Below, one piece after another: positions 50,440-57,978 of a DNA stretch of 64,000 bases. The number at the start of each line of letters is the position of its first letter. Position 1 is the stretch's first letter. Under the pieces are notes generated by a model. The model was not told where the DNA came from. It did not search any database and saw only the letters and a program-made list of their open reading frames with translations. The position numbers were made by a program, and so were the translations under genes. The DNA comes from Oscillospiraceae bacterium (lineage in GTDB: Bacteria > Bacillota > Clostridia > Oscillospirales > Ruminococcaceae): contig JAGAJN010000012.1 in assembly GCA_017828975.1 (NCBI GenBank), positions 62,001-126,000 on the forward strand, read 5' to 3'.

Positions 50440-51255
50440 ATGGAAAAATTTGAAATACTGTCCAAGGCTCTGGACTATATCGAGGAAAATCTGGGAAACG
50501 GCGTTACGCCCGAGGAATGTGCGCAGGTCTGCTGCTATTCGCTGTCGAATATGCAGAAGCTGTTCAGCTGCGCATTTCACATAGGCATAAGCGACTATAT
50601 CTCCCGCAGACGTATTACGCTGGCGGGGAGGGAGCTTATCGAAAGCGATAAAACGGTGCTGGAGATCGCCATGAAATACGGGTACAATTCCCATGAGGTC
50701 TTTACACGGGCATTTGTTCGGCTGTGGGGCGTTACGCCTGCGAAGTTCCGCAAAAGCAGCGGATTTTCCGATATATTTCCGAAATTGGGCAGAAACGAAC
50801 AGCTATTTGACGAGAAAGGAAATGAGATCATGAGCAGTAAGGTAAGATTTGATGTTTCCCATTTGTATGATTTTATTAACGAGCGCAGAGGTAAATATGC
50901 GGTCTGCTTTGATATGCACCGCCTTATGTATATTAACGACACCTTCGGACGTGCGTCGGGAGATGCTGCCATTGCGGAGGGTCTGAGGCGGATCGATGAT
51001 GCGGCGGGGGAGGATATGCTGCTTATCAGAGTCGGCGGAGATGAGTTTGTGTTGGTGACAAACACTTCCGAAATGTCCGAGGCTCAGGCTGCGGCAGACA
51101 AGGTGCTTTCGTTTAACGGAAATACCGTAAAATCGGGCGGAAATGAGTTTCCCGTGTCACTCCGAGCGGGCTTTGTTGTAATTCCCGAAAGCGGTAATAT
51201 CCGCTACAATGAGCTTTTTGACAGCTTTATTATTGCGGGACGTCCCGGCGAATAA
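50440..51255 (+). CDS. AraC-type DNA-binding domain fused to a GGDEF domain
   Basis: 271 residues, soluble, no membrane helix. Residues about 1-105 form an AraC/XylS double helix-turn-helix (SLSNMQKLFSCAFHIGISDYI; KYGYNSHEVFTRAFVRLWGVTP). Residues about 135-265 form a short GGDEF domain with FDMHRLMYINDTFG and an intact GGDEF at 199-203 in RVGGDEFVLVT. So transcription factor and cyclase-type domain are in one chain. It may make c-di-GMP, or bind GTP or another nucleotide as effector. ATG 50440 has only a distant GAGG. Targets unknown. Confidence 0.82.
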   Translation: MEKFEILSKALDYIEENLGNGVTPEECAQVCCYSLSNMQKLFSCAFHIGISDYISRRRITLAGRELIESDKTVLEIAMKYGYNSHEVFTRAFVRLWGVTPAKFRKSSGFSDIFPKLGRNEQLFDEKGNEIMSSKVRFDVSHLYDFINERRGKYAVCFDMHRLMYINDTFGRASGDAAIAEGLRRIDDAAGEDMLLIRVGGDEFVLVTNTSEMSEAQAAADKVLSFNGNTVKSGGNEFPVSLRAGFVVIPESGNIRYNELFDSFIIAGRPGE

Positions 51256-51278
51256 TCTTGTATTAACCTAACAAAAAG

Positions 51279-51309
51279 CGGCAGACCCACAAAAGCTATG
51301 GGTCTGCCG
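51279..51309 (-). terminator. Terminator of scfB
   Basis: Perfect 11-bp stem (CGGCAGACCCA/TGGGTCTGCCG), 9-nt loop, followed on the minus strand by CTTTTTG. It may also stop the AraC-GGDEF transcript. Confidence 0.85.
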
Positions 51310-51329
51310 TTGTTCATATGATTTGAAGA

Positions 51330-52709
51330 TCAATCCTCAAAGTGTTCCTTCTCAACCATTCTTGCGGCTTTCATCATGATCGCACATTCAAGGCGCTTCT
51401 TTTCCAGCTCGCAGGAAAGCTTGTGAGCGGCGTGAATATCGTGGTTGTAGATGTAGTTGTTGGCGTTGCAGCCGCCGCTGCAGTAGAATCTTGCCCAACA
51501 CTTGCGACATTCTTCCTTGCTGTAAATATGGGCTGCGGCGAACTCCTTTTTAATATCCATATCAAATGTTCCCGCCATAAGGTTGCCCATTTTGTACTCT
51601 TCGATACCCACAAACTGGTGACAGGGATAGATGTCGCCGTCGGGGGTGATGGCAACATACTCGTTTCCGCTTCCGCAGCCTCTCAGACGCTTGATAGCGC
51701 AGGGACCCTGGTCCAGGTCAAGCATAAAGTGGAAGAAGTTGAACTTCTTGCCCTTATTTTCGTTGACAAGCATCATTTCCGCAAGGCGCTCATATTCGCC
51801 AAACACTCTGGGAAGCTCCTTTTCGGTGATAGCGTAGGGCATTGAGGGGTCGCCCACAACAGGCTCTGCGGACAGCTGGTCGAAGCCCTCCTTATAAAGG
51901 TGGAAAACATCGTTTGCAAAGTCAAGGTTGTACTTGGTGAAGGTCGCACGAACGTAATAGTCCTTGTCCCCGCGTTTTGCAACAAGCTCCTTGTATTTCG
52001 GCATAATGCGGTCATATGAGCCTGTGCCGTCAACACGCTTTCTCACCCTGTCGTTTACCTCGGGTCTGCCGTCCACGGACAGGACAACGTTGGACATTTC
52101 CTTGTTAACAAAGTCGATAACGTCGTCGTTCAGGAGCATACCGTTGGTGGTGATGGTGAAGCGGAAACGCTTTTTGTACTCGGCTTCCTTGGAGCGGGCG
52201 TATTCGACTATCTGCTTTACTACCTCGAAATTCATCAGCGGTTCGCCGCCGAAGAAGTCAAGCTCCAGATTTTCCCTGTCGCCCGAATTTTCCAGGAGAA
52301 AATCAATAGCTTGTTTGCCTGTGGTCAGGTCCATAAGCTTTCTTCCGCAGCCGTAGTCGCCCGTAGAAGCGAAGCAGTATTCGCAGCGGAGATTGCAGTC
52401 CTGAGAGATAAGCAGGCACATTGCCTTAACGGGAGATGCCACCGCATAGGACGCATATTTCTCGTAGTCATCATCGGAATAGAGAATGCCGCTGTTGTAA
52501 AGCTCAACGACCTCCTCATAGCAGGAGCGTATCTCTCTTTCCTGATAAAATCTCTGCATTTTCTCGATAACATTTGCGGGACATTCCTTTTCAAAGGGAG
52601 GCTTTACGTTGTCCAGCAGGTCATAGGTCAGCTCATCAACAATGTGAACGCCGCCGCTGTTTACGTCAAGAATAATGTTATAGCCGTTAAGCTTATACTT
52701 ATGTATCAT
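51330..52709 (-). CDS. scfB: Radical SAM SCIFF peptide maturase (thioether-forming)
   Basis: 459-residue enzyme of the TIGR03974-type family that makes sulfur-to-alpha-carbon thioether bonds in the SCIFF peptide. The radical SAM triad C105-x3-C109-x2-C112 is in QDCNLRCEYC. The C-terminal SPASM-type region adds auxiliary cluster Cys residues (CAIKRLRGC; CHQF; CRKCWARFYCSGGC). An N-terminal recognition domain (about 1-90) precedes the barrel. Its partner scfA lies 77 nt upstream past a partial terminator. Confidence 0.95.
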   Translation of the reverse strand: MIHKYKLNGYNIILDVNSGGVHIVDELTYDLLDNVKPPFEKECPANVIEKMQRFYQEREIRSCYEEVVELYNSGILYSDDDYEKYASYAVASPVKAMCLLISQDCNLRCEYCFASTGDYGCGRKLMDLTTGKQAIDFLLENSGDRENLELDFFGGEPLMNFEVVKQIVEYARSKEAEYKKRFRFTITTNGMLLNDDVIDFVNKEMSNVVLSVDGRPEVNDRVRKRVDGTGSYDRIMPKYKELVAKRGDKDYYVRATFTKYNLDFANDVFHLYKEGFDQLSAEPVVGDPSMPYAITEKELPRVFGEYERLAEMMLVNENKGKKFNFFHFMLDLDQGPCAIKRLRGCGSGNEYVAITPDGDIYPCHQFVGIEEYKMGNLMAGTFDMDIKKEFAAAHIYSKEECRKCWARFYCSGGCNANNYIYNHDIHAAHKLSCELEKKRLECAIMMKAARMVEKEHFED

Positions 52710-52735
52710 TTAAATATCCTCTCGATCTCAAACAT

Positions 52736-52764
52736 ATAAAAAATAAGGGACATTTCTGTCCCTT
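52736..52764 (-). terminator. Attenuating terminator between scfA and scfB
   Basis: Perfect 8-bp stem (AAGGGACA/TGTCCCTT) with a 4-nt loop, then ATTTTTTA on the minus strand. Located 23 nt after scfA and 27 nt before scfB, so most transcripts should stop after the peptide gene and fewer reach the enzyme. Confidence 0.82.
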
Positions 52765-52786
52765 TAGAAGCTGCGCCGATAAAGAA

Positions 52787-52924
52787 TTACTTCTCGCACT
52801 TCTGGTTTGCAACTGTGCAGGAGGTCTTGCATGCAGACTGGCAGGAAGCCTGGCACTTGCCGCAGCCGCCCTTTTCAGCGGACTTCTTAAGGTTTGCCTT
52901 GTTGATGGTAACGATATGCTTCAT
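52787..52924 (-). CDS. scfA: SCIFF RiPP precursor peptide
   Basis: Exactly 45 residues starting MKHIVTINKANLKKSAEK and ending NQKCEK, with six Cys (GGCGKCQASCQSACKTSC plus a final one): six cysteines in forty-five residues, the family's name. The three ATG codons in a row allow starts at 52930, 52927 or 52924; AAAGGAG is 9 nt from the last, which gives the canonical MKHI start. ScfB links Cys sulfurs to Thr or other residues. Function of the mature peptide is unknown. Confidence 0.95.
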   Translation of the reverse strand: MKHIVTINKANLKKSAEKGGCGKCQASCQSACKTSCTVANQKCEK

Positions 52925-52960
52925 CATCATACACTCCTTTTTTTAAAAATCACTATTGCT

Positions 52961-52989
52961 ATTATAACACTATCCGTGACAAATTGCAA
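52961..52989 (-). promoter_or_regulatory. scfA promoter
   Basis: Minus-strand TTGCAA (52984-52989), 17-nt spacer, TATAAT (52961-52966) with the extended TG element. Confidence 0.88.
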
Positions 52990-53051
52990 TAGTTAAATCC
53001 GACAAAAACGTTCAAATTTCATAATTTTTTGCAAACAAAAAGTAAATTTGC

Positions 53052-53462
53052 TTATTTGGGTTCTTTGAGGGTATTGGAATTCACGCCGACTATCCCGCCG
53101 ATAGCCGAGCAGGAGAGTATCATCGTGAGCTTTGAGAAAAATCCGCCTCCGCCCGTCACACCTCTGAAAATTATCAGGCTGAGCAAAAAGATGACCGCAA
53201 ATGTGAACGCCCCGCAGGCAAGCCCCGTCAACAGCCCGTTTTTCCACCGATGCTTTGCGCAGGTATAGCTGGCGGCATAGCAGCCCGCACATAATGCCAC
53301 CGATGAAAGCAGCCTGATAACGCCGTCGGGGACATCTATCCTTGTGATAACAAACGAAAAAAGCAGGACGCTGACAAATAACGCCCCCACCCCCGCAAAT
53401 GCCGAGCGGAGGAACGTCATTATCCTATCCTGCCTTAGTCTGTACGCCGCCGATTTCCGCAT
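53052..53462 (-). CDS. Membrane protein of the TIGR04086 family
   Basis: 136 residues: four hydrophobic helices (about 20-42, 48-66, 74-97, 106-127) in a small integral membrane protein, with a Gly-rich turn (GVTGGGGFF). Members of this family are found beside scfA and yajC in Clostridia, exactly as here. Function unknown. The start ATG 53462 has GAAAGGAATG upstream. Confidence 0.8.
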   Translation of the reverse strand: MRKSAAYRLRQDRIMTFLRSAFAGVGALFVSVLLFSFVITRIDVPDGVIRLLSSVALCAGCYAASYTCAKHRWKNGLLTGLACGAFTFAVIFLLSLIIFRGVTGGGGFFSKLTMILSCSAIGGIVGVNSNTLKEPK

Positions 53463-53520
53463 AATATCATTCCTTTCGGTGATGTTACTATATGATATTC
53501 ACGGAAAAAGCGGATTATGA

Positions 53521-53892
53521 TTATTTCTTAGCGGATTCCTCGGGCATATCGTGAATAGTGAGATTTTCGCTGATTGCCCAGGTCTTTACTCTTATCTTGC
53601 TGCGGTCGCCGCCTGTTTCGATAACAACGGTGTCCTCGCCCTTGCGCACGATAATGCCTGTGATACCGCCGATAGTTGTTACCTCGTCGCCTATCTGGAG
53701 ATTGTCACGCATTTCCTTCTGTTCCTTCTCCTTTTTCTTCTGGGGACGTATCATAAGAAGGTACATAAACACCACAAGAATGACCATAGGCAGAAGCTGC
53801 AGAAGCAGTACACCCATACCAACCTCTTCGGTTGCAGCGGTGTTTGCGGAAGCGGTTGCCTCCATAAGCATATAATTGATTGAAAAATCCAT
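53521..53892 (-). CDS. yajC: Preprotein translocase accessory subunit YajC
   Basis: 123 residues: one membrane helix (about 27-47, LLLQLLPMVILVVFMYLLMI), then the YajC signature RPQKKKEKEQKEM and GDEVTTIGGITGIIVRK. YajC associates with SecDF. ATG 53892 has GGAGGAAA upstream. It is 58 nt upstream of the TIGR04086 gene, in one unit. Confidence 0.93.
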   Translation of the reverse strand: MDFSINYMLMEATASANTAATEEVGMGVLLLQLLPMVILVVFMYLLMIRPQKKKEKEQKEMRDNLQIGDEVTTIGGITGIIVRKGEDTVVIETGGDRSKIRVKTWAISENLTIHDMPEESAKK

Positions 53893-53925
53893 TTAAATTT
53901 CCTCCAAAAAAGTATTATAACCTTT

Positions 53926-53953
53926 ATTATACCACATTTTTCCCAGCTTTCAA
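53926..53953 (-). promoter_or_regulatory. yajC promoter
   Basis: Minus-strand TTGAAA (53948-53953), 16-nt spacer, TATAAT (53926-53931) with an upstream TG. Confidence 0.75.
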
Positions 53954-53992
53954 GGGGATAAACCGCTAATTAACAATTTTTTTTCATTTAAC

Positions 53993-54027
53993 GCAAAAGG
54001 GCTGCCGCAGAAAATCCGCAGCAGCCT
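53993..54027 (-). terminator. Terminator of the dnaX-ybaB-recR unit
   Basis: GGCTGC/GCAGCC with an inner CGCAG/CTGCG-like pairing, followed by CTTTTG on the minus strand, just after recR. Confidence 0.75.
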
Positions 54028-54031
54028 TACA

Positions 54032-54637
54032 TTATATCTCGTTTCTGTTTTCCAGCGCCTTATAAAGGGTGACCTCATCGGCATATTCCAGAGAACCTCC
54101 GATAGGCAGACCGAACGCCAGACGTGTTACCTTGACACCCAAAGGCTTTATTAACCTTGAGATGTAAAGTGCCGTAGCGTCGCCCTCGGCGGTGGGATTT
54201 GTTGCCATAATGACCTCGGAGATACCGCCCTTGCCGATACGGTCCACAAGCTCCTTTATTCTCAGCTTGTCGGGAGTGATGCCGTCCAGGGGTGCGATAA
54301 GTCCGTGGAGAACATGGTAAACGCCGTTATACTCGTTTGAACGCTCAAAGGCGGCAATGTCACGAGGGGCTTCAACCACGCAGACAACGCTTTTGTCCCT
54401 TCCAATGTCAGCGCAGATGGGGCATACCTCTCCGTCTGTCAGATTCTGGCAGACAGCACACTGCTTTACATTATAGTGTGCGTCAAGGATAGCCTTTGCG
54501 AATGCTTCGGCTTCTTCATCGGTATAGGACATCATAGAATAGGCTATCCTCTGAGCGGATTTCATTCCGATACCCGGCAGACGTGCAAACTGCTCCGCCA
54601 GTATTTTCAGAGGAAGTGCCGTACCGCTTGCTCTCAT
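54032..54637 (-). CDS. recR: Recombination protein RecR
   Basis: 201 residues: helix-hairpin-helix (RLPGIGMKSAQRIAYS), a zinc finger C-x2-C-x9-C-x2-C (CAVCQNLTDGEVCPIC) and a Toprim domain (VCVVEAPRDIAAFE; TNPTAEGDATALYI). RecR loads RecA with RecF/RecO in gap repair. It follows ybaB by 6 nt. Confidence 0.95.
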   Translation of the reverse strand: MRASGTALPLKILAEQFARLPGIGMKSAQRIAYSMMSYTDEEAEAFAKAILDAHYNVKQCAVCQNLTDGEVCPICADIGRDKSVVCVVEAPRDIAAFERSNEYNGVYHVLHGLIAPLDGITPDKLRIKELVDRIGKGGISEVIMATNPTAEGDATALYISRLIKPLGVKVTRLAFGLPIGGSLEYADEVTLYKALENRNEI

Positions 54638-54643
54638 AGCTTA

Positions 54644-54991
54644 TCAGAAAAGACCGGGGAAGGAAACGCCGCCTGTGATAGCTCCCATTTCCTTTTCGTT
54701 TGTGTCCTCGACCTGCTTAACTGCTTCGTTTACAGCGCTGATGATAAGGTCCTGAAGCATCTCGATATCGTCCTTGTCAACGACCTCGGGCTTGATATTG
54801 ATGGATTTAAGCTCCTTGCGTCCCGTAACAACGACCTCAACTGCGCCGCCGCCCGATGTAGATGTGAACTCTCTCTGCTCAATGTCCTCCTGGAGCTTTA
54901 AGATCTGCTCCTGCATCTTCTGAGCCTGCTTAACCATTGAGTTCATATTCTGGGGGCCGCCGCCCATTCCCTGGGGTAATCTTGCTTTCAT
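54644..54991 (-). CDS. YbaB/EbfC family nucleoid-associated protein
   Basis: 115 residues with the family pattern: a helical N-terminus (NMNSMVKQAQKMQEQILKLQ), a beta strand TSGGGAVEVVVTGRKELKSI, and a C-terminal helix LQDLIISAVNEAVKQVE. Binds DNA in other species. It lies between dnaX and recR as in most bacteria. Confidence 0.92.
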   Translation of the reverse strand: MKARLPQGMGGGPQNMNSMVKQAQKMQEQILKLQEDIEQREFTSTSGGGAVEVVVTGRKELKSINIKPEVVDKDDIEMLQDLIISAVNEAVKQVEDTNEKEMGAITGGVSFPGLF

Positions 54992-55017
54992 AGTGATTTT
55001 CTCCTTTTATATAGAAT

Positions 55018-56643
55018 TTATTGTAATTCGGTAGGAATACCGGATCTTTGCGCTTTTGCGATTATTTCCGCTGCGGGACTGTTTTCCGCCGTTTTGGATT
55101 TTGATTTGTAGCACTTGATGGCATACTGTTTTCCCGTCACTTCCGCAGCTGCCTGTTTAAGCTTGTCCTGATTATCCTTGAGGGTAAACAGCTTTGCAAA
55201 GGTGTCGCTGTTTGTCAGGATAAGCATTTGGTTTTCATGTTCGACAGCCATGGTGCCGTTCAGAAAACCTGCTGCGGGGGGACAAAGCTGCTTGTATCTT
55301 TCGAGGATTTCAGCCCAGCAGCTTACGGGGACAAATTTGCTCATGTCGATCTTCTGCGGGTCTGCGGCGGCAGATGTGCCTGCGGGCTGCTGTTTCGGTT
55401 CGGGATTTATGATAGGAACACGCCGAACGTCGGACTGCGGCTGAGCGGGAGTCTGTGAGGACATACCCTGTTCAAGAGCGGCAAGCCTGTTCTGAATGGC
55501 TGTAATATCCGCCGAAGGTGCGGCGGTCACGGCAGCGGTATTCTCGGTGCGAAGCTTCATACAAAGTCTGACAAAGCACATTTCCAGCTCCGTACGTTTG
55601 TTGAGCGAGCGGGAAAGCCTGTCGCAGCAGGTCTGGAGAATGTCCAGCTTTTCGAGAATATCGGGAAGGGTCATTCTGCCCGCTATTTCGGTCAGTCTGT
55701 CTATCTCGTCGGGCATACAGGCGAGTATCTCGCTCTGTCCGGGAATAGTTTTGATAAGCATCATATTCCGAAACTGGGAGATAAGCTCCTCACAAAGCCT
55801 CTGCATATCCTTGGACATACCGTAGAGCCTGTCCGTTACGGAAATTACTCTGCTTATGTCGTTTTCGGAAACTGCGTCTATAATATCGAAAAGGTAATCC
55901 CTGCCTGCGATCCCTGCGGCGGAGGATACCGTTTCGGGTGTTATTTCCGAGGAAAATGCGATACACTGGTCGAGAAGGGAGAGCGCATCTCTCATGCCGC
56001 CGTCGGACAGCCTTGCAATGAGCCTTGCCGCTTCGTCGCTGACGGTGAAGGTGCCTTCCTTTTCGGCGACTGTTTTTATCCTGTCCACAATATCCGACTG
56101 AGCTATCCTTCGGAAATCGAACCGCTGGCAGCGTGAAAGCACCGTGGGCGGTACCTTATGCAAATCGGTGGTGGCAAGGATAAATTTAACGTAGGGAGGG
56201 GGTTCCTCCATAATTTTCAGCAGTGCATTGAATGCGGGAGTGGACAGCATATGCACCTCGTCGATGATGTACACTCTGTATTTGCAGCGCTCGGGCATAA
56301 AGGCTGCCGCTTCACGAAGATCTCTGATGTCCGCAACGCCGTTATTGGAGGCGGCGTCTATCTCGATTATATCTGAAAGTGCCGAATTATCGGCGTCCCT
56401 GCATATTTCACATTGAAGGCAGGGGTTTCCGTTTACGGGATCATGGCAGTTGACCGCCTTTGCGAGGATTCGGGCGCAGGTGGTCTTGCCCGTTCCCCTT
56501 GAGCCTGTAAACAGGTAGGCGTGAGCTGTTCTGCCGTTTATGATCTGATTTTTCAGCGTCGTCGTAATATGGGGCTGGGACAGAACGTCGTCAAACACCA
56601 TAGGACGGTACTTTCTGTAAAGAGCCGTATACACAGCGGACAC
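55018..56643 (-). CDS. dnaX: DNA polymerase III subunit gamma/tau
   Basis: 541 residues: clamp-loader AAA+ ATPase with Walker A GSRGTGKTT, four zinc Cys (CHDPVNGNPCLQCEIC), DEVHML and the sensor SRCQRF. The C-terminal domain is shorter than in E. coli tau. No frameshift slippery heptamer was noted that would create a separate gamma form. It follows the TPR gene by 12 nt. Confidence 0.95.
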   Translation of the reverse strand: MSAVYTALYRKYRPMVFDDVLSQPHITTTLKNQIINGRTAHAYLFTGSRGTGKTTCARILAKAVNCHDPVNGNPCLQCEICRDADNSALSDIIEIDAASNNGVADIRDLREAAAFMPERCKYRVYIIDEVHMLSTPAFNALLKIMEEPPPYVKFILATTDLHKVPPTVLSRCQRFDFRRIAQSDIVDRIKTVAEKEGTFTVSDEAARLIARLSDGGMRDALSLLDQCIAFSSEITPETVSSAAGIAGRDYLFDIIDAVSENDISRVISVTDRLYGMSKDMQRLCEELISQFRNMMLIKTIPGQSEILACMPDEIDRLTEIAGRMTLPDILEKLDILQTCCDRLSRSLNKRTELEMCFVRLCMKLRTENTAAVTAAPSADITAIQNRLAALEQGMSSQTPAQPQSDVRRVPIINPEPKQQPAGTSAAADPQKIDMSKFVPVSCWAEILERYKQLCPPAAGFLNGTMAVEHENQMLILTNSDTFAKLFTLKDNQDKLKQAAAEVTGKQYAIKCYKSKSKTAENSPAAEIIAKAQRSGIPTELQ

Positions 56644-56655
56644 CTTCCTTTCATC

Positions 56656-57561
56656 TCATCGGGCAGCGGGGCTGACGGCTTCGTCCTCCTCGTTTTTGGG
56701 GGTGTTAAGCTCCAGAAAATCTGCCTTGAAATCCACGGAATTTGCGATTTCTGCGTAATATTCCTTAAATCCGCTGATGTCGGGGACTCCGCTTAAAACA
56801 GCCAGCGAATAGTAGCTGCGGCTTTTTTCAAAATCCTTCATCAGCAGATAGGCAAGGGAACAGCCGCCCAGAGCAAAGCTGTAATTCATATGCTTTTCTG
56901 CGGAAAGAGTGAAATATTCCAGCGATTTTTTTCCGTCGCCCCTTTTCAGCCAGAGCATTCCGATGTCGTTGTAGACACATTCGGGAACGGGCTCCAACGA
57001 GGAAAGATGGCCGTAGCATTCCAGAGCCTCTTCATATGAGCCTGCTGCGGTATAGCACCGTGCGGCGTCCAGATAAATTTCAGCTGTATCCAGACCGAGG
57101 TCTATCGCCTTGCTGAAATACAGGGCGGCATTGGTGGGATAGCCGCTGACCTTGTAGCATACGCCGAGAATATTTGACAGAACTGCGTGTTCATCGTCGG
57201 TCATGGGTTTTTCCTCCGACTGCTTGAAATAGCTTATCGCCATTCCCAGGTCGTGATCCTCCATTGCCGCCAGACCCTTGTGGAAGTATCTGGATGCGGG
57301 CTTGAAGCCGGAAAACTGCCCGTTGTTCAGCAGACCGTCCGCAATGTCCCCGCCGTATATCTCGCCGAAGGCTATGTAGCACAACAAAAGCAGCAGGGCG
57401 GCGCCCGAAAGTATGAGCGAAAGCTTGGTTATCTCGGAAAAATCTCTGTCTGCATATTCATATCTGACGAACGTTACCAGCAGAAAGGCTGTCAAGGCAC
57501 CTGCGGCGTAGGGTGCAAAGGTCGTCAGTATTTTTTTCAGCCGCAATAAAAATCTCATCAT
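56656..57561 (-). CDS. TPR-repeat membrane protein
   Basis: 301 residues: two membrane helices (about 14-32 and 46-65), then tandem TPR units (about 85-270: HKGLAAMEDHDLGMAISYF, ALYFSKAIDLGLDTAEIYLD, ARCYTAAGSYEEALECYGH). Start choice: the open frame extends upstream through the SRP RNA, which is impossible; ATG 57561 is the first start after that terminator, though its site is weak. Not a known part of the dnaX locus. Function unknown, likely a protein-binding scaffold. Confidence 0.75.
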   Translation of the reverse strand: MMRFLLRLKKILTTFAPYAAGALTAFLLVTFVRYEYADRDFSEITKLSLILSGAALLLLLCYIAFGEIYGGDIADGLLNNGQFSGFKPASRYFHKGLAAMEDHDLGMAISYFKQSEEKPMTDDEHAVLSNILGVCYKVSGYPTNAALYFSKAIDLGLDTAEIYLDAARCYTAAGSYEEALECYGHLSSLEPVPECVYNDIGMLWLKRGDGKKSLEYFTLSAEKHMNYSFALGGCSLAYLLMKDFEKSRSYYSLAVLSGVPDISGFKEYYAEIANSVDFKADFLELNTPKNEEDEAVSPAAR

Positions 57562-57615
57562 AGTCAAAATTATTTTACGGAAGTCGTCAAGGCGGCTCCC
57601 GATGTTCCGAAAGGC

Positions 57616-57747
57616 ATAAAAAATCCGATACATAGGTGTGCAGGCTTGCTGCGGCACACGAAACGTTCCGCTTAATGCTGCTCGGTTCCCCGCCTGACAT
57701 GGTTCACGGTGTTCCGTTGCACAGGGCCCGCACACCTATATATCGGA
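57616..57747 (-). ncRNA. ffs: Small bacterial signal recognition particle RNA (4.5S-like)
   Basis: About 125 nt (57623-57747) forming one long hairpin: the ends pair perfectly (ATCCGATATATAGGTGTGC with GCACACCTATGTATCGGAT), and the apical part carries the conserved SRP core GTCAGG...GGAACCGAGCAGCA. A T-run after 57623 acts as its terminator. It lies immediately before the TPR-dnaX unit, the common place for ffs in Firmicutes, and binds Ffh for co-translational targeting. Confidence 0.9.
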
Positions 57748-57780
57748 TCTGCGCAATATGCGCTTTCCATTTATTTATCT

Positions 57781-57809
57781 ATTATAGCATATTTGACGGA
57801 CGATTGCAA
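57781..57809 (-). promoter_or_regulatory. ffs promoter
   Basis: Minus-strand TTGCAA (57804-57809), 17-nt spacer, TATAAT (57781-57786). Transcription would start near 57774; a small palindrome (GCGCA/TGCGC) lies between it and the mature 5' end. Confidence 0.85.
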
Positions 57810-57915
57810 CAGCATTTACACCGTTATATTCAACAAATTCTATCCCACATTTTTATAAAATTCGTCAATAAAATGCTGATTTTCTAGTTTTTAGGAGCTT
57901 ATTCATGAAAAAGTA

Positions 57916-57944
57916 TTTACAAGTTGAATGAAATCATTTATAAT
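57916..57944 (+). promoter_or_regulatory. Promoter of the alpha/beta hydrolase gene
   Basis: TTTACA (57916-57921), 17-nt spacer, TATAAT (57939-57944). Confidence 0.8.
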
Positions 57945-57978
57945 CAATATAAGTATAATTTCTCCGACGGAGGGTATT

